Shown here one piece after another: positions 28,553 through 38,029 of a DNA stretch of 64,000 nucleotides. Origin of the DNA: Pseudomonadota bacterium (GTDB taxonomy: Bacteria > Pseudomonadota > Gammaproteobacteria > Steroidobacterales > Steroidobacteraceae); the NCBI GenBank assembly GCA_021805865.1, contig JAJZDX010000010.1, positions 62,001-126,000 on the forward strand. Reading direction: 5' to 3'. Position 1 is the first letter of the stretch. Each line of letters starts with the position of its first letter. Below the pieces are notes generated by a model. The model was not told the origin of the DNA. It worked only from the letters and a program-made list of their open reading frames with translations, and did no database searches. The position numbers were made by a program, and so were the translations under genes.

Positions 28553-31500
28553 ATGATGAAAGTCACCACTTTTTCCCTGGCCGCCGTCTGCTGGGTGATG
28601 GCGAGCCCCTTGGCGCTCGCGGCGCAGGCCGCACCCCAGCGGGAGAACAGGCAGGGTCGCACGCTGTTGCCGATGCCGGTGAGCAGCGCGATTCGCTTTC
28701 GCTCGATCGGTCCGGCGATCGCCGGCGGGCGGGTGACCGCCGTGGCCGGCGTGGCGGGCAACCCGGATGTCTACTACGTCGGCGGGGCGGATGGCGGGGT
28801 GTTTCGCACCGAAGATGGCGGCATGACCTGGAAGGCGCTCTTCCAGCACCAACCGGTGGCCTCGATCGGAGCGATGGCGGTCGATCCTCGCAACCCCGAG
28901 GTGGTGTGGGTCGGCACCGGCGAAGCCAATATCCGCAACGACATCTCTTACGGCGACGGCGTCTACGAGTCGACCGACGGCGGAACCCACTGGCGCCGCC
29001 TCGGCCTCGCCGGGACGATGCAGATCTCGAGCATTCTGATCGACCCGAGCCATCCGGACACCGTGTTGGTCGGCGCCATGGGCGATCCATGGAAGAACAG
29101 CACCGAGAGGGGCGTGTACCGCACGACCGACGGCGGGGCGAGCTGGCAGCGTGTGCTCTACGTGGGGCCGGACGTGGGCATCTCGGACATGGCGATGGAC
29201 CCGCGCAATCCCAACATCGTATACGCCGCGACGTACCGGTTCCGCCGCACACCCTGGCACTATTCGGATGGCGGACGCCAGGATGCGATCTACAAGTCGA
29301 CCGACGGCGGGTTGACCTGGAAGCGCCTCTCGGGGCATGGGCTGCCGACCGGGGCGGTGGGGCGCATCGGGCTCGCGGTCGCCCCGAGCGCTCCGGCCGT
29401 GGTGTACGCGGTGATCGGCAGCCCCAAGGGTGTGCTGTGGCGCTCGGAGGATTCCGGCGCGAGCTGGACGCTGGTGAGCAAGGACCAGAGGATTGATTCG
29501 CGGCCGTTTTATTTCTCGCACGTCGCGGTCGATCCGAAGAACCCCGATCACCTGTTCGCGCTCTCGGAGTTCCTGCTCACCTCCACGGACGGCGGCCGTC
29601 ACTGGCACAAGATCGCCAAGAGCATCCACGTCGACAATCACGCGATCTGGGTCGACCCGAGCGGCAGCGGGCGCATCATCGAGGGCAACGACGGCGGGGT
29701 GGCGCTGTCGCTCGATGACGGCAGGCACTGGGCGTTCGTCGACAACATCGCGCTCGAGCAGTTCTATCATGTCGCCGTCGGCGGCGGACTGTTCTATCAG
29801 GTGTGCGGCGGGCTGCAGGACAACAATTCCTGGTGCGGGCCGGGCGTGAGCAAGGACCCGGTCGGCATCTCGAGCCGGGCCTGGTATGGCTTCAACGGCG
29901 ATGACGGCATCTACGGCATGCCGGCGGCGGATGATCCGAACCTGATCTACAACGAGGGACAGAATGGAGCCTATTTCATATACGACCGCTCCGAGGAGCA
30001 GCTGCACGATATCCAGCCGTATCCGCGCGATGACAATGGGCGTGGCGCCGATGGCGCGCGCTACCGTTTCGCGTGGGAGGCGGCCTTCGCGGTGTCGCCG
30101 GGCAACCCCAAGGTGCTCTATGCCGGCGCCAACGTGGTGTTCAAGAGCAGCAACCGCGGCCGCACCTGGAAGGTGATCAGCCCCGATCTGACGCGCAACG
30201 ACAAGGCATTGCAGGGGCCCTCGGGCGGCCCCGTGGTCCAGGACAACTCCGGCGCCGAGTACTACGACACGATCCTCACCATCGCCCCGGCCCGGTCCGA
30301 TCCGCAGGTCATCTGGGTCGGGACAGACGACGGATTGGTGCAGATCACGCGCGACGGCGGCAAGCATTGGGTCAACGTCACGCGAAACATTCCGGATCTG
30401 CCGGCCGCGGGAAGGATTGAGTCGATCGACGTCTCCCCGACCGATCCGGGCAGCGCGCTGATCGCGGTCGACCGGCACTTCAGCGGGGATTTCCGGCCCT
30501 ATCTCTACCGCACCGATGACTACGGCTCGCACTGGACCTCGATCAGCGGCAATCTGCCGCGCGATGTCTATGCGCACGTCGTGCTCCGCGATCCGCGCAA
30601 TCCCGACTTGTACTTTGCGGGCCTGGAGAACGGCCTGTACGTGTCCTGGGACGCGGGCCGCAAGTGGTACGAGTTCGGCCTCGGCCTGCCGGATGCGGCC
30701 GTGTACGATCTGGCGCTGCAGTCGCGCACGGACTCCCTGGCGGTGGCGACGCACGGCAGGGGCGTGTGGATCCTCGATGACCTCGGGCCGTTCGAGCAGT
30801 GGAGCGCGCGGGTCGCGCGCACCGCGCTCACGCTGTTCAAGCCGGTGGGGACGGTGCGCTTCTGGCCGTTCCAGCAGACCGAGTCGATGGGCGATGCGGT
30901 CTTCTACGGACGGAATCCGCGGTACGGGGCGGACATCAGTTACTACCTGGCGCACCCGGCCAGGCGGCCCGGTGAGCTCATCATCACCAACGCGGGCGGC
31001 AAGGTGGTGCGCACGTACAAAGGACTGCACAAGGGCAAGGCGGCGGTGATGACCCCGCGGTCGCCCGGCGCCGCGGCGGCGGTCAAGGGGCGGGTGCCGT
31101 GGGTGCCCGGCCAGGCCGGCCTGCACCGCATTTATTGGAATCTGCGTGCGCAAGGCCCGGTCCGCTGGAGCTCGGCGCCGCAGTACAACCGCGGTCCGCA
31201 CAACGGTGCGCTGCTGCCGCCGGGGACCTACACCGCGACGCTCAAGATCGGCGGCGCCACCGCTTCTCAAACCTTCACCGTGGTCAATGACCCGGCATCG
31301 ACGGGCACTCTGGCCGCTATGACCGAGCGCTATCACGTGACGGAGGCGGTGCTGCGCGAGATCTCGCAGATCGATGTGGCGCTGAACCGTCTGCACGCGC
31401 TCGCCGTGCAGTTGACGGGCCTGAGGTCCGCGGTGAAGGGCCTGTCCGAGCAGAGCGCGGCCGACGCCGCGATCGGCAGGCTTGCCCGGGCGCGCCATGC

Positions 31501-31783
31501 CATCCTCATGCAGCTGACGAGCCATGCCGGCTCCTCGGAGGCGACGCTCAGAGTGCCGGACCGCATCCACGAGAAGCTGCTCGCGCTCGAGGGCCTGCTG
31601 TGGGGCTCGGATGAGCCGGTCGATGCGGCGACTCTGCACGAGCAGGCTGTGTACGGGCGCGAGTACCGCAGCGCGATCGCCGCGTACGATCAGTTCCTGG
31701 GCACGAGCGTCGCCGGCTTCAATCGGACGATGTCCGGCTACGGCCTGACGGGAGTGGTGGCGGGAAAGACGCTCACCCCATAG
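28553..31783 (+). CDS. Secreted BNR/sortilin-like beta-propeller protein
   Basis: Signal peptide; repeated Asp-box-like motifs (YKSTDGGLTWKRL, YRTTDGGASWQRV, FRTEDGGMTWKAL); 1076 aa. Confidence 0.9.
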   Translation: MMKVTTFSLAAVCWVMASPLALAAQAAPQRENRQGRTLLPMPVSSAIRFRSIGPAIAGGRVTAVAGVAGNPDVYYVGGADGGVFRTEDGGMTWKALFQHQPVASIGAMAVDPRNPEVVWVGTGEANIRNDISYGDGVYESTDGGTHWRRLGLAGTMQISSILIDPSHPDTVLVGAMGDPWKNSTERGVYRTTDGGASWQRVLYVGPDVGISDMAMDPRNPNIVYAATYRFRRTPWHYSDGGRQDAIYKSTDGGLTWKRLSGHGLPTGAVGRIGLAVAPSAPAVVYAVIGSPKGVLWRSEDSGASWTLVSKDQRIDSRPFYFSHVAVDPKNPDHLFALSEFLLTSTDGGRHWHKIAKSIHVDNHAIWVDPSGSGRIIEGNDGGVALSLDDGRHWAFVDNIALEQFYHVAVGGGLFYQVCGGLQDNNSWCGPGVSKDPVGISSRAWYGFNGDDGIYGMPAADDPNLIYNEGQNGAYFIYDRSEEQLHDIQPYPRDDNGRGADGARYRFAWEAAFAVSPGNPKVLYAGANVVFKSSNRGRTWKVISPDLTRNDKALQGPSGGPVVQDNSGAEYYDTILTIAPARSDPQVIWVGTDDGLVQITRDGGKHWVNVTRNIPDLPAAGRIESIDVSPTDPGSALIAVDRHFSGDFRPYLYRTDDYGSHWTSISGNLPRDVYAHVVLRDPRNPDLYFAGLENGLYVSWDAGRKWYEFGLGLPDAAVYDLALQSRTDSLAVATHGRGVWILDDLGPFEQWSARVARTALTLFKPVGTVRFWPFQQTESMGDAVFYGRNPRYGADISYYLAHPARRPGELIITNAGGKVVRTYKGLHKGKAAVMTPRSPGAAAAVKGRVPWVPGQAGLHRIYWNLRAQGPVRWSSAPQYNRGPHNGALLPPGTYTATLKIGGATASQTFTVVNDPASTGTLAAMTERYHVTEAVLREISQIDVALNRLHALAVQLTGLRSAVKGLSEQSAADAAIGRLARARHAILMQLTSHAGSSEATLRVPDRIHEKLLALEGLLWGSDEPVDAATLHEQAVYGREYRSAIAAYDQFLGTSVAGFNRTMSGYGLTGVVAGKTLTP

Positions 31784-31949
31784 GGGTTTGGGACGCGGCG
31801 GCTGTGGCGCGCTTCATCCCGCGTTTTGCACGGCTTGGCGCAGGCGCCGGCCCCATCGGGCCGTCGTCCCCGGTCCCGTGGCATACTTGGTCGATTACGG
31901 CAGCCCGATCCGAATGGCCGCCGAAGAAAAACCGATGGAGGCTCCATCC

Positions 31950-33875
31950 ATGAAGCGCTTTCTGACTCTCTCCTGCCTTGGGCTCGCCGCCTTCGGGCTC
32001 GCCGGGGCGCATGCCGGGATCATTCCCGAGCCCAACGCCAATGCCGTGCCCTACGCCACCCGCAGCAACCCCGAGACACTGGTGGTCGACGCGAGCACCG
32101 CCGGGCGGGGGTTTGCGACCTCGACCATGCAGATTCCGGTCCGGCCGGGACCGTTCACGTTCGTGTATCCGCAGTGGATCCCCGGCTATCACTCGCCGTC
32201 CGGCCCGCTGGCGGACATCTCGCAGCTGAAGGTGAGCGCCAACGGCCGGCCGCTCCCCTGGCATCGCGACAAAGTGGACATGTACGCCTTCCACGTCGAA
32301 GTGCCCCAGGGCGTCGACTCGATCAAGGTGCAGTTCACCGTGCTGTTGAATGGTGGCCAAAGCGTCGGCGGGAACGTCATGTCGACGCCCAGCGTCGCGG
32401 TGATCAGCTGGACGCGGATGTTCTTCTACCAGAACGACATCAACTATCACCATTACTACATCAAGCCGAGCATCATCCTGCCGAAGGGCTGGGGCTACGG
32501 CACGGCGCTCACCACGGTGAGCCGCGTGGGCCAGCGCGTCGACTTCGCCGAGGAGCCGCTCACCTATGTGGGCGACTCGCCGCTCGACATGGGCCGCTAC
32601 TACAAGAAGGTGCTGCTGTGGCAGCACGGCGACGCCCACATGTGGCTCGACATGTTCGCCGATGCGCCGCAGGATCTCGATGTTCCGGCCAAGCTCCTCG
32701 ATGCGTACAAGAACGTGGCGCCCGAGGCGCTGGCGCTGTACGGCTCGCGCCACTGGTATGACTACCACGCGCTGCTCACACTTTCGAACCAGATCACGGT
32801 CGAGGGCGTCGAGCACCACCAGTCGAGCGACAACCGCGCGCCGGCCAACTTCATGACCAGCGCCAATGCGCAGCTCGCCTTCGGCGACCTGATCACCCAC
32901 GAGTTCTCGCATTCCTGGAACGGCAAGTACCGCCGGCCGTGGGATCTGACCACGGACAACTACCAGATCCCCCAGCGCACCGACCTGCTCTGGGTGTACG
33001 AGGGCATGAACCAGTACCTGGGCGACCTGCTCTCGTTCCGCTGCGGCATCCGCAAGCCGAGCGAGTACCCGCAGTACCTCGCGATGCTCTACAGCCAGAT
33101 GGCGACCGAGCCGGGCCGCGATACCACTCCGCTGATCGACCTCACCACCGGCGCGCCGTATTACTACATGACGGCGAACGGGCAATATCCCTCGATCCGC
33201 CGCACCGCCGGGGACTTCTACACCGAGGGCGAGCTGCTGTGGCTCGATGTCGACACCATCATCCGCGCCAAGACGCACGACAGGAAGTCGCTCGATACCT
33301 TCCTGCACCTGTACTCGCAGCCGAAGTTCACCGGGCCGATCACCAAGACGTACACGCGCGCGGACATCGAGCATCTGCTGAGCGAGGTGGTGCCGTACGA
33401 CTGGCACGCGTTCTTCCAGCGCCACGTGTACGAGATCGCCAAGCTCCCGCCGACGGGCGAAATCAAGCGCTCCGGCTGGCGCCTGGTGTACAACTCCAAG
33501 CCCAACCCGTTCGTCGTTGCGGACGAGCAGATGTTCCACGTGAACTCCCAATGGCTGACCTACGGCTTCGACATCGGCCGGGGCGGCAAGCTGACCGACG
33601 TGCGCGAGTGGTCGCCGGCGTGGAAGGCGGCGATGGCGCCGGGGATGAAGATCGAGTCGGTCGACGGCCAGCGCTACACGCCGGCCGTGCTGAAGTACGT
33701 GATGGTGCAGGCCGAGCACACCCGCGAGCCCACCACCTTCATCGTCTCGAAGGACGGCTGGTTCCACACGATCGAGGTGAGCTACTTCGGCGGTCCGCGC
33801 TATCCGCACCTGGTGCGCATCCCCGGCACCGTGAATCTGCTCGCGAAGATCATGGCGCCGCACGCCAAGCATTGA
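31950..33875 (+). CDS. M61-family metallopeptidase, copy 1
   Basis: HEFSHSWNGKYRRPWDL zinc motif, YEGMNQYLGDLLS; C-terminal PDZ-like region; GGAGG upstream of ATG; signal peptide. Confidence 0.93.
   Translation: MKRFLTLSCLGLAAFGLAGAHAGIIPEPNANAVPYATRSNPETLVVDASTAGRGFATSTMQIPVRPGPFTFVYPQWIPGYHSPSGPLADISQLKVSANGRPLPWHRDKVDMYAFHVEVPQGVDSIKVQFTVLLNGGQSVGGNVMSTPSVAVISWTRMFFYQNDINYHHYYIKPSIILPKGWGYGTALTTVSRVGQRVDFAEEPLTYVGDSPLDMGRYYKKVLLWQHGDAHMWLDMFADAPQDLDVPAKLLDAYKNVAPEALALYGSRHWYDYHALLTLSNQITVEGVEHHQSSDNRAPANFMTSANAQLAFGDLITHEFSHSWNGKYRRPWDLTTDNYQIPQRTDLLWVYEGMNQYLGDLLSFRCGIRKPSEYPQYLAMLYSQMATEPGRDTTPLIDLTTGAPYYYMTANGQYPSIRRTAGDFYTEGELLWLDVDTIIRAKTHDRKSLDTFLHLYSQPKFTGPITKTYTRADIEHLLSEVVPYDWHAFFQRHVYEIAKLPPTGEIKRSGWRLVYNSKPNPFVVADEQMFHVNSQWLTYGFDIGRGGKLTDVREWSPAWKAAMAPGMKIESVDGQRYTPAVLKYVMVQAEHTREPTTFIVSKDGWFHTIEVSYFGGPRYPHLVRIPGTVNLLAKIMAPHAKH
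32046..33865 (+). repeat. Direct repeat, copy 1 (1,820 bp)
   Basis: Constant offset of 2,038 bp to copy 2; nested ORFs in other frames of both strands match residue for residue; every line compared by eye is identical. Confidence 0.93.
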
Positions 33876-33889
33876 GCGATCGGGCGCCC

Positions 33890-33923
33890 CGGGCGGCCCG
33901 GATCCTGTGATCCGGGCCGCCCG
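33890..33923 (+). terminator. Perfect 15-bp stem, 4-nt loop hairpin between tandem M61 genes
   Basis: CGGGCGGCCCGGATC-CTGT-GATCCGGGCCGCCCG; no U-tract follows, so it may be a terminator or an mRNA-stabilising/processing hairpin. Confidence 0.6.
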
Positions 33924-33981
33924 CGGAGACGGCGCCGGCGGATGCCGCCGGCCGGTGCGCCACAACGGAAAGAGGAATATC

Positions 33982-35919
33982 GTGAACTCCAAGTCCATCT
34001 GCTCGATGCTGGCGATCGCCTCGCTCGGGTTGTGTGCTGCCGTGAGCACCGCGGGAATCATCCCCGAGCCAAACGCCAACGCGGTGCCCTACGCCACCCG
34101 CAGCAACCCCGAGACACTGGTGGTCGACGCGAGCACCGCCGGGCGGGGGTTTGCGACCTCGACCATGCAGATTCCGGTCCGGCCGGGACCGTTCACGTTC
34201 GTGTATCCGCAGTGGATCCCCGGCTATCACTCGCCGTCCGGCCCGCTGGCGGACATCTCGCAGCTGAAGGTGAGCGCCAACGGCCGGCCGCTCCCCTGGC
34301 ATCGCGACAAAGTGGACATGTACGCCTTCCACGTCGAAGTGCCCCAGGGCGTCGACTCGATCAAGGTGCAGTTCACCGTGCTGTTGAATGGTGGCCAAAG
34401 CGTCGGCGGGAACGTCATGTCGACGCCCAGCGTCGCGGTGATCAGCTGGACGCGGATGTTCTTCTACCAGAACGACATCAACTATCACCATTACTACATC
34501 AAGCCGAGCATCATCCTGCCGAAGGGCTGGGGCTACGGCACGGCGCTCACCACGGTGAGCCGCGTGGGCCAGCGCGTCGACTTCGCCGAGGAGCCGCTCA
34601 CCTATGTGGGCGACTCGCCGCTCGACATGGGCCGCTACTACAAGAAGGTGCTGCTGTGGCAGCACGGCGACGCCCACATGTGGCTCGACATGTTCGCCGA
34701 TGCGCCGCAGGATCTCGATGTTCCGGCCAAGCTCCTCGATGCGTACAAGAACGTGGCGCCCGAGGCGCTGGCGCTGTACGGCTCGCGCCACTGGTATGAC
34801 TACCACGCGCTGCTCACACTTTCGAACCAGATCACGGTCGAGGGCGTCGAGCACCACCAGTCGAGCGACAACCGCGCGCCGGCCAACTTCATGACCAGCG
34901 CCAATGCGCAGCTCGCCTTCGGCGACCTGATCACCCACGAGTTCTCGCATTCCTGGAACGGCAAGTACCGCCGGCCGTGGGATCTGACCACGGACAACTA
35001 CCAGATCCCCCAGCGCACCGACCTGCTCTGGGTGTACGAGGGCATGAACCAGTACCTGGGCGACCTGCTCTCGTTCCGCTGCGGCATCCGCAAGCCGAGC
35101 GAGTACCCGCAGTACCTCGCGATGCTCTACAGCCAGATGGCGACCGAGCCGGGCCGCGATACCACTCCGCTGATCGACCTCACCACCGGCGCGCCGTATT
35201 ACTACATGACGGCGAACGGGCAATATCCCTCGATCCGCCGCACCGCCGGGGACTTCTACACCGAGGGCGAGCTGCTGTGGCTCGATGTCGACACCATCAT
35301 CCGCGCCAAGACGCACGACAGGAAGTCGCTCGATACCTTCCTGCACCTGTACTCGCAGCCGAAGTTCACCGGGCCGATCACCAAGACGTACACGCGCGCG
35401 GACATCGAGCATCTGCTGAGCGAGGTGGTGCCGTACGACTGGCACGCGTTCTTCCAGCGCCACGTGTACGAGATCGCCAAGCTCCCGCCGACGGGCGAAA
35501 TCAAGCGCTCCGGCTGGCGCCTGGTGTACAACTCCAAGCCCAACCCGTTCGTCGTTGCGGACGAGCAGATGTTCCACGTGAACTCCCAATGGCTGACCTA
35601 CGGCTTCGACATCGGCCGGGGCGGCAAGCTGACCGACGTGCGCGAGTGGTCGCCGGCGTGGAAGGCGGCGATGGCGCCGGGGATGAAGATCGAGTCGGTC
35701 GACGGCCAGCGCTACACGCCGGCCGTGCTGAAGTACGTGATGGTGCAGGCCGAGCACACCCGCGAGCCCACCACCTTCATCGTCTCGAAGGACGGCTGGT
35801 TCCACACGATCGAGGTGAGCTACTTCGGCGGTCCGCGCTATCCGCACCTGGTGCGCATCCCCGGCACCGTGAATCTGCTCGCGAAGATCATGGCGCCGCA
35901 CGCGGGGCGTCAGCCATAG
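33982..35919 (+). CDS. M61-family metallopeptidase, copy 2
   Basis: GTG start with AGAGG upstream; same mature protein as copy 1 but different signal peptide and C-terminal tail (HAGRQP vs HAKH). Confidence 0.93.
   Translation: MNSKSICSMLAIASLGLCAAVSTAGIIPEPNANAVPYATRSNPETLVVDASTAGRGFATSTMQIPVRPGPFTFVYPQWIPGYHSPSGPLADISQLKVSANGRPLPWHRDKVDMYAFHVEVPQGVDSIKVQFTVLLNGGQSVGGNVMSTPSVAVISWTRMFFYQNDINYHHYYIKPSIILPKGWGYGTALTTVSRVGQRVDFAEEPLTYVGDSPLDMGRYYKKVLLWQHGDAHMWLDMFADAPQDLDVPAKLLDAYKNVAPEALALYGSRHWYDYHALLTLSNQITVEGVEHHQSSDNRAPANFMTSANAQLAFGDLITHEFSHSWNGKYRRPWDLTTDNYQIPQRTDLLWVYEGMNQYLGDLLSFRCGIRKPSEYPQYLAMLYSQMATEPGRDTTPLIDLTTGAPYYYMTANGQYPSIRRTAGDFYTEGELLWLDVDTIIRAKTHDRKSLDTFLHLYSQPKFTGPITKTYTRADIEHLLSEVVPYDWHAFFQRHVYEIAKLPPTGEIKRSGWRLVYNSKPNPFVVADEQMFHVNSQWLTYGFDIGRGGKLTDVREWSPAWKAAMAPGMKIESVDGQRYTPAVLKYVMVQAEHTREPTTFIVSKDGWFHTIEVSYFGGPRYPHLVRIPGTVNLLAKIMAPHAGRQP
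34084..35903 (+). repeat. Direct repeat, copy 2 (1,820 bp)
   Basis: See copy 1; identity ends abruptly at 34083/34084 and 35903/35904. Confidence 0.93.
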
Positions 35920-35970
35920 CCTGATGGGCTGCCGACTGCGGGGCGAAGGGCCGCACCGGGGGCCTGGTGC

Positions 35971-37275
35971 TCAGCATCCGGCCCGGCGCTGCCGTTCCTC
36001 CAGGCGCTCCTTCGCAGGGCCGGGCAGGGCGCGCTGCGAGGGGAAGATGATGCGCGCCCCGCGCCGGTAGCTCCAATAGGCCTCCGCCCAGTCGATGAGC
36101 ACGACGAGCCGGTTGCGGAATCCAATCAGGAAGTACACGTGGGCCGTGAGCCAGACCCACCAGGCAAGGAGGCCCGAGAGCCGGACACGGCCGAAGTCCG
36201 CCACCGCCGCCATCCGTCCGATGGTGGCGAGGGAGCCGTCGTGCCGGTAACGGAACGGCCCGATCGGGCGGCCCGCGAGCGCCGCGCGGATCGCCCGGGC
36301 GCAGTAGCGTCCCATCTGCTTCGCGGCCGGAGCGATCGCCGGGATCGCTCCGCTTTCCTCGGGCAGGCAGGCCAGGTCCCCGGCGACGAACACCTCGGGG
36401 TGGCCGAGGACCGAAAGACTCGTATTGACGCGTACCCGGCCGGCGCGGTCGGTGCCCACGCCGAGCGCTTTCCCGACCGGTGAGGCGGCAACGCCGGCGG
36501 CCCACAGCACCGTCCGCGCCGCGATCGACTCCTGCCCGATTCGTGCGCCGCGATCATCGAGATGCGTGACGGGCAGGCCCGTGCGCACGATGACCCCGAG
36601 CCGCTCGAGCTGGTGACGCGCTTTGATCGAGAGCGAGTCCGGGAATGCCGGCAGGACCCGGGGGCCCGCCTCCACCAGCAGGACTTTCGCCGTGGCCGGA
36701 TCGATCCGGCGGAACTCGCGCTTCAGCGTGTGGTGGGCGATCTCGGCCAGCGTGCCGGCCAGCTCGACGCCCGTGGCGCCCGCCCCGACGATCAGGAAGG
36801 TGAGCCACGCTTCCCGCTCCTCGGCATCCTCGGCGGCCTCGGCGCGCTCGAAGGCGGTGAGGATGCGCGTCCGGATGGCGAGCGCATCCTCGAGCGTCTT
36901 CAGTCCCGGCGCGTCTTGAGCCCACTCATCGTGACCGAAGTAGGCATGGGTGCTGCCGGTGGCCACGATCAGGTAGTCGTAGGGATGGGAAACGCCGTCG
37001 ACCTCAACCTCGCGCGCCTGCAAGTCGACCGAGCGGGCCTCGCCGAGCAGAACCGTGACGTTCGGCTGGTCGCGCAGGATGTGCCGCAGAGGCGCCGCGA
37101 TCGAGGGCGATGCCAGTCCGGCGGTGGCGACCTGATAGAGCAGCGGCTGGAAGGTGTGGTGGTTGTAGCGGTCGATGAGCACGATGTCGACCTCGGCGCC
37201 ATTCAGGCCGCGAACCGCCGACAGGCCGGCAAAGCCGCCACCGATGACGAGAACCTTGGGTCGCGAGGAGGTCAT
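35971..37275 (-). CDS. Type II NADH dehydrogenase (NDH-2) family
   Basis: VLVIGGGFAGLSAVRGL...YNHHTFQPLLYQVATAGL...VGAGATGVELAGTLAEIA; C-terminal hydrophobic anchor. Confidence 0.93.
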   Translation of the reverse strand: MTSSRPKVLVIGGGFAGLSAVRGLNGAEVDIVLIDRYNHHTFQPLLYQVATAGLASPSIAAPLRHILRDQPNVTVLLGEARSVDLQAREVEVDGVSHPYDYLIVATGSTHAYFGHDEWAQDAPGLKTLEDALAIRTRILTAFERAEAAEDAEEREAWLTFLIVGAGATGVELAGTLAEIAHHTLKREFRRIDPATAKVLLVEAGPRVLPAFPDSLSIKARHQLERLGVIVRTGLPVTHLDDRGARIGQESIAARTVLWAAGVAASPVGKALGVGTDRAGRVRVNTSLSVLGHPEVFVAGDLACLPEESGAIPAIAPAAKQMGRYCARAIRAALAGRPIGPFRYRHDGSLATIGRMAAVADFGRVRLSGLLAWWVWLTAHVYFLIGFRNRLVVLIDWAEAYWSYRRGARIIFPSQRALPGPAKERLEERQRRAGC

Positions 37276-37290
37276 GTGTCGATGCCCGCA

Positions 37291-37316
37291 CGCCCGTAGA
37301 GCTTGATGCGGCCACA
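37291..37316 (+). repeat. 26-bp inverted repeat, left arm
   Basis: cgcccgtagagcttgatgcggccaca; exact reverse complement of 37899-37924. Confidence 0.9.
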
Positions 37317-37434
37317 ATGAGCAGTCCGTGGCCGCTTTGTCAATCAGATATGGCAGATCCTCGCCGGCGGGCTTCGAAGTGTCTCACGCCAGCAGCAATG
37401 TCGGGGTTGCGGCGCCCCCCGCGCAGAGGATCGT

Positions 37435-37800
37435 TCAGGGATTCTCCGCCACCACAGGGGGGTCTGCGGCATCCGGGTTCACCACCGCGAAGTGTGCCGG
37501 CGTGTAGGCGTAGAACAGGCGCACCTTCTCACGGTGCAGCAGCTCGAGCAGCTTCTGCGCCTCCTCCTGAGTCACGAGAAACTCCACCTCAACGGTGAGT
37601 GTGCCGGCGAGCTCGAAAAAGCGCGCCTCGTGCAGCATGTGATGGCGGCCGAAGCCGGCCATGGCCTTGAAGGCCGAGCCGCCGCGGATGCCGAGGTGAT
37701 TGCCCTGCTCGAGCAGCCACTCCCACACGAGCCTGCCGTGATGGCGATGGCTCTCGTGCACGTAGAAGCGGAAGAATGAGCCCTGCATGAGCGACTCCAT
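37435..37800 (-). CDS. DUF190 (PII-like) protein
   Basis: GIRGGSAFKAMAGFGRHHMLHEARFFELAGTLTVEVEFLVTQEEAQKLLELLHREKVRLFYAY. Alternative start at 37788. Confidence 0.88.
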   Translation of the reverse strand: MESLMQGSFFRFYVHESHRHHGRLVWEWLLEQGNHLGIRGGSAFKAMAGFGRHHMLHEARFFELAGTLTVEVEFLVTQEEAQKLLELLHREKVRLFYAYTPAHFAVVNPDAADPPVVAENP

Positions 37801-37898
37801 TGCCGGAGAGTTTTTGCCTTCCGGCAGTCTATGCGGGCCCCGGCACTCGTTCAATCGACATTCGGCGCGCATCGCCGGGGCGGGCTCGCGATGTCGAA

Positions 37899-37924
37899 TG
37901 TGGCCGCATCAAGCTCTACGGGCG
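37899..37924 (-). repeat. 26-bp inverted repeat, right arm
   Basis: tgtggccgcatcaagctctacgggcg. Confidence 0.9.
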
Positions 37925-38029
37925 GGCGGCGGTTGGCTCACCGGTGCCGGATACCCGGCTGGCGCATGCCGGCCGATCGAAGTAAGCTCGAAAATCCGCT
38001 GTTCCCGAGCCGGATACCCTCAAACCCTG

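Noticed and set aside
28349-31639. 1,096-aa reverse ORF opposite the BNR protein
   Set aside because: Same antisense GC-frame artefact; the + frame has signal peptide and Asp-box repeats.
31773-34079. Long reverse ORFs over the M61 genes (also 33850-35901)
   Set aside because: They repeat only because the underlying DNA is duplicated; composition indicates antisense artefact.
37291-37924. Insertion-sequence interpretation of the 26-bp inverted repeat
   Set aside because: No transposase and no target-site duplication; kept only as an unexplained repeat.
37945-38020. 11-bp direct repeat gccggataccc upstream of the YajR-like gene
   Set aside because: Short and GC-rich; spacing and context give no further support.
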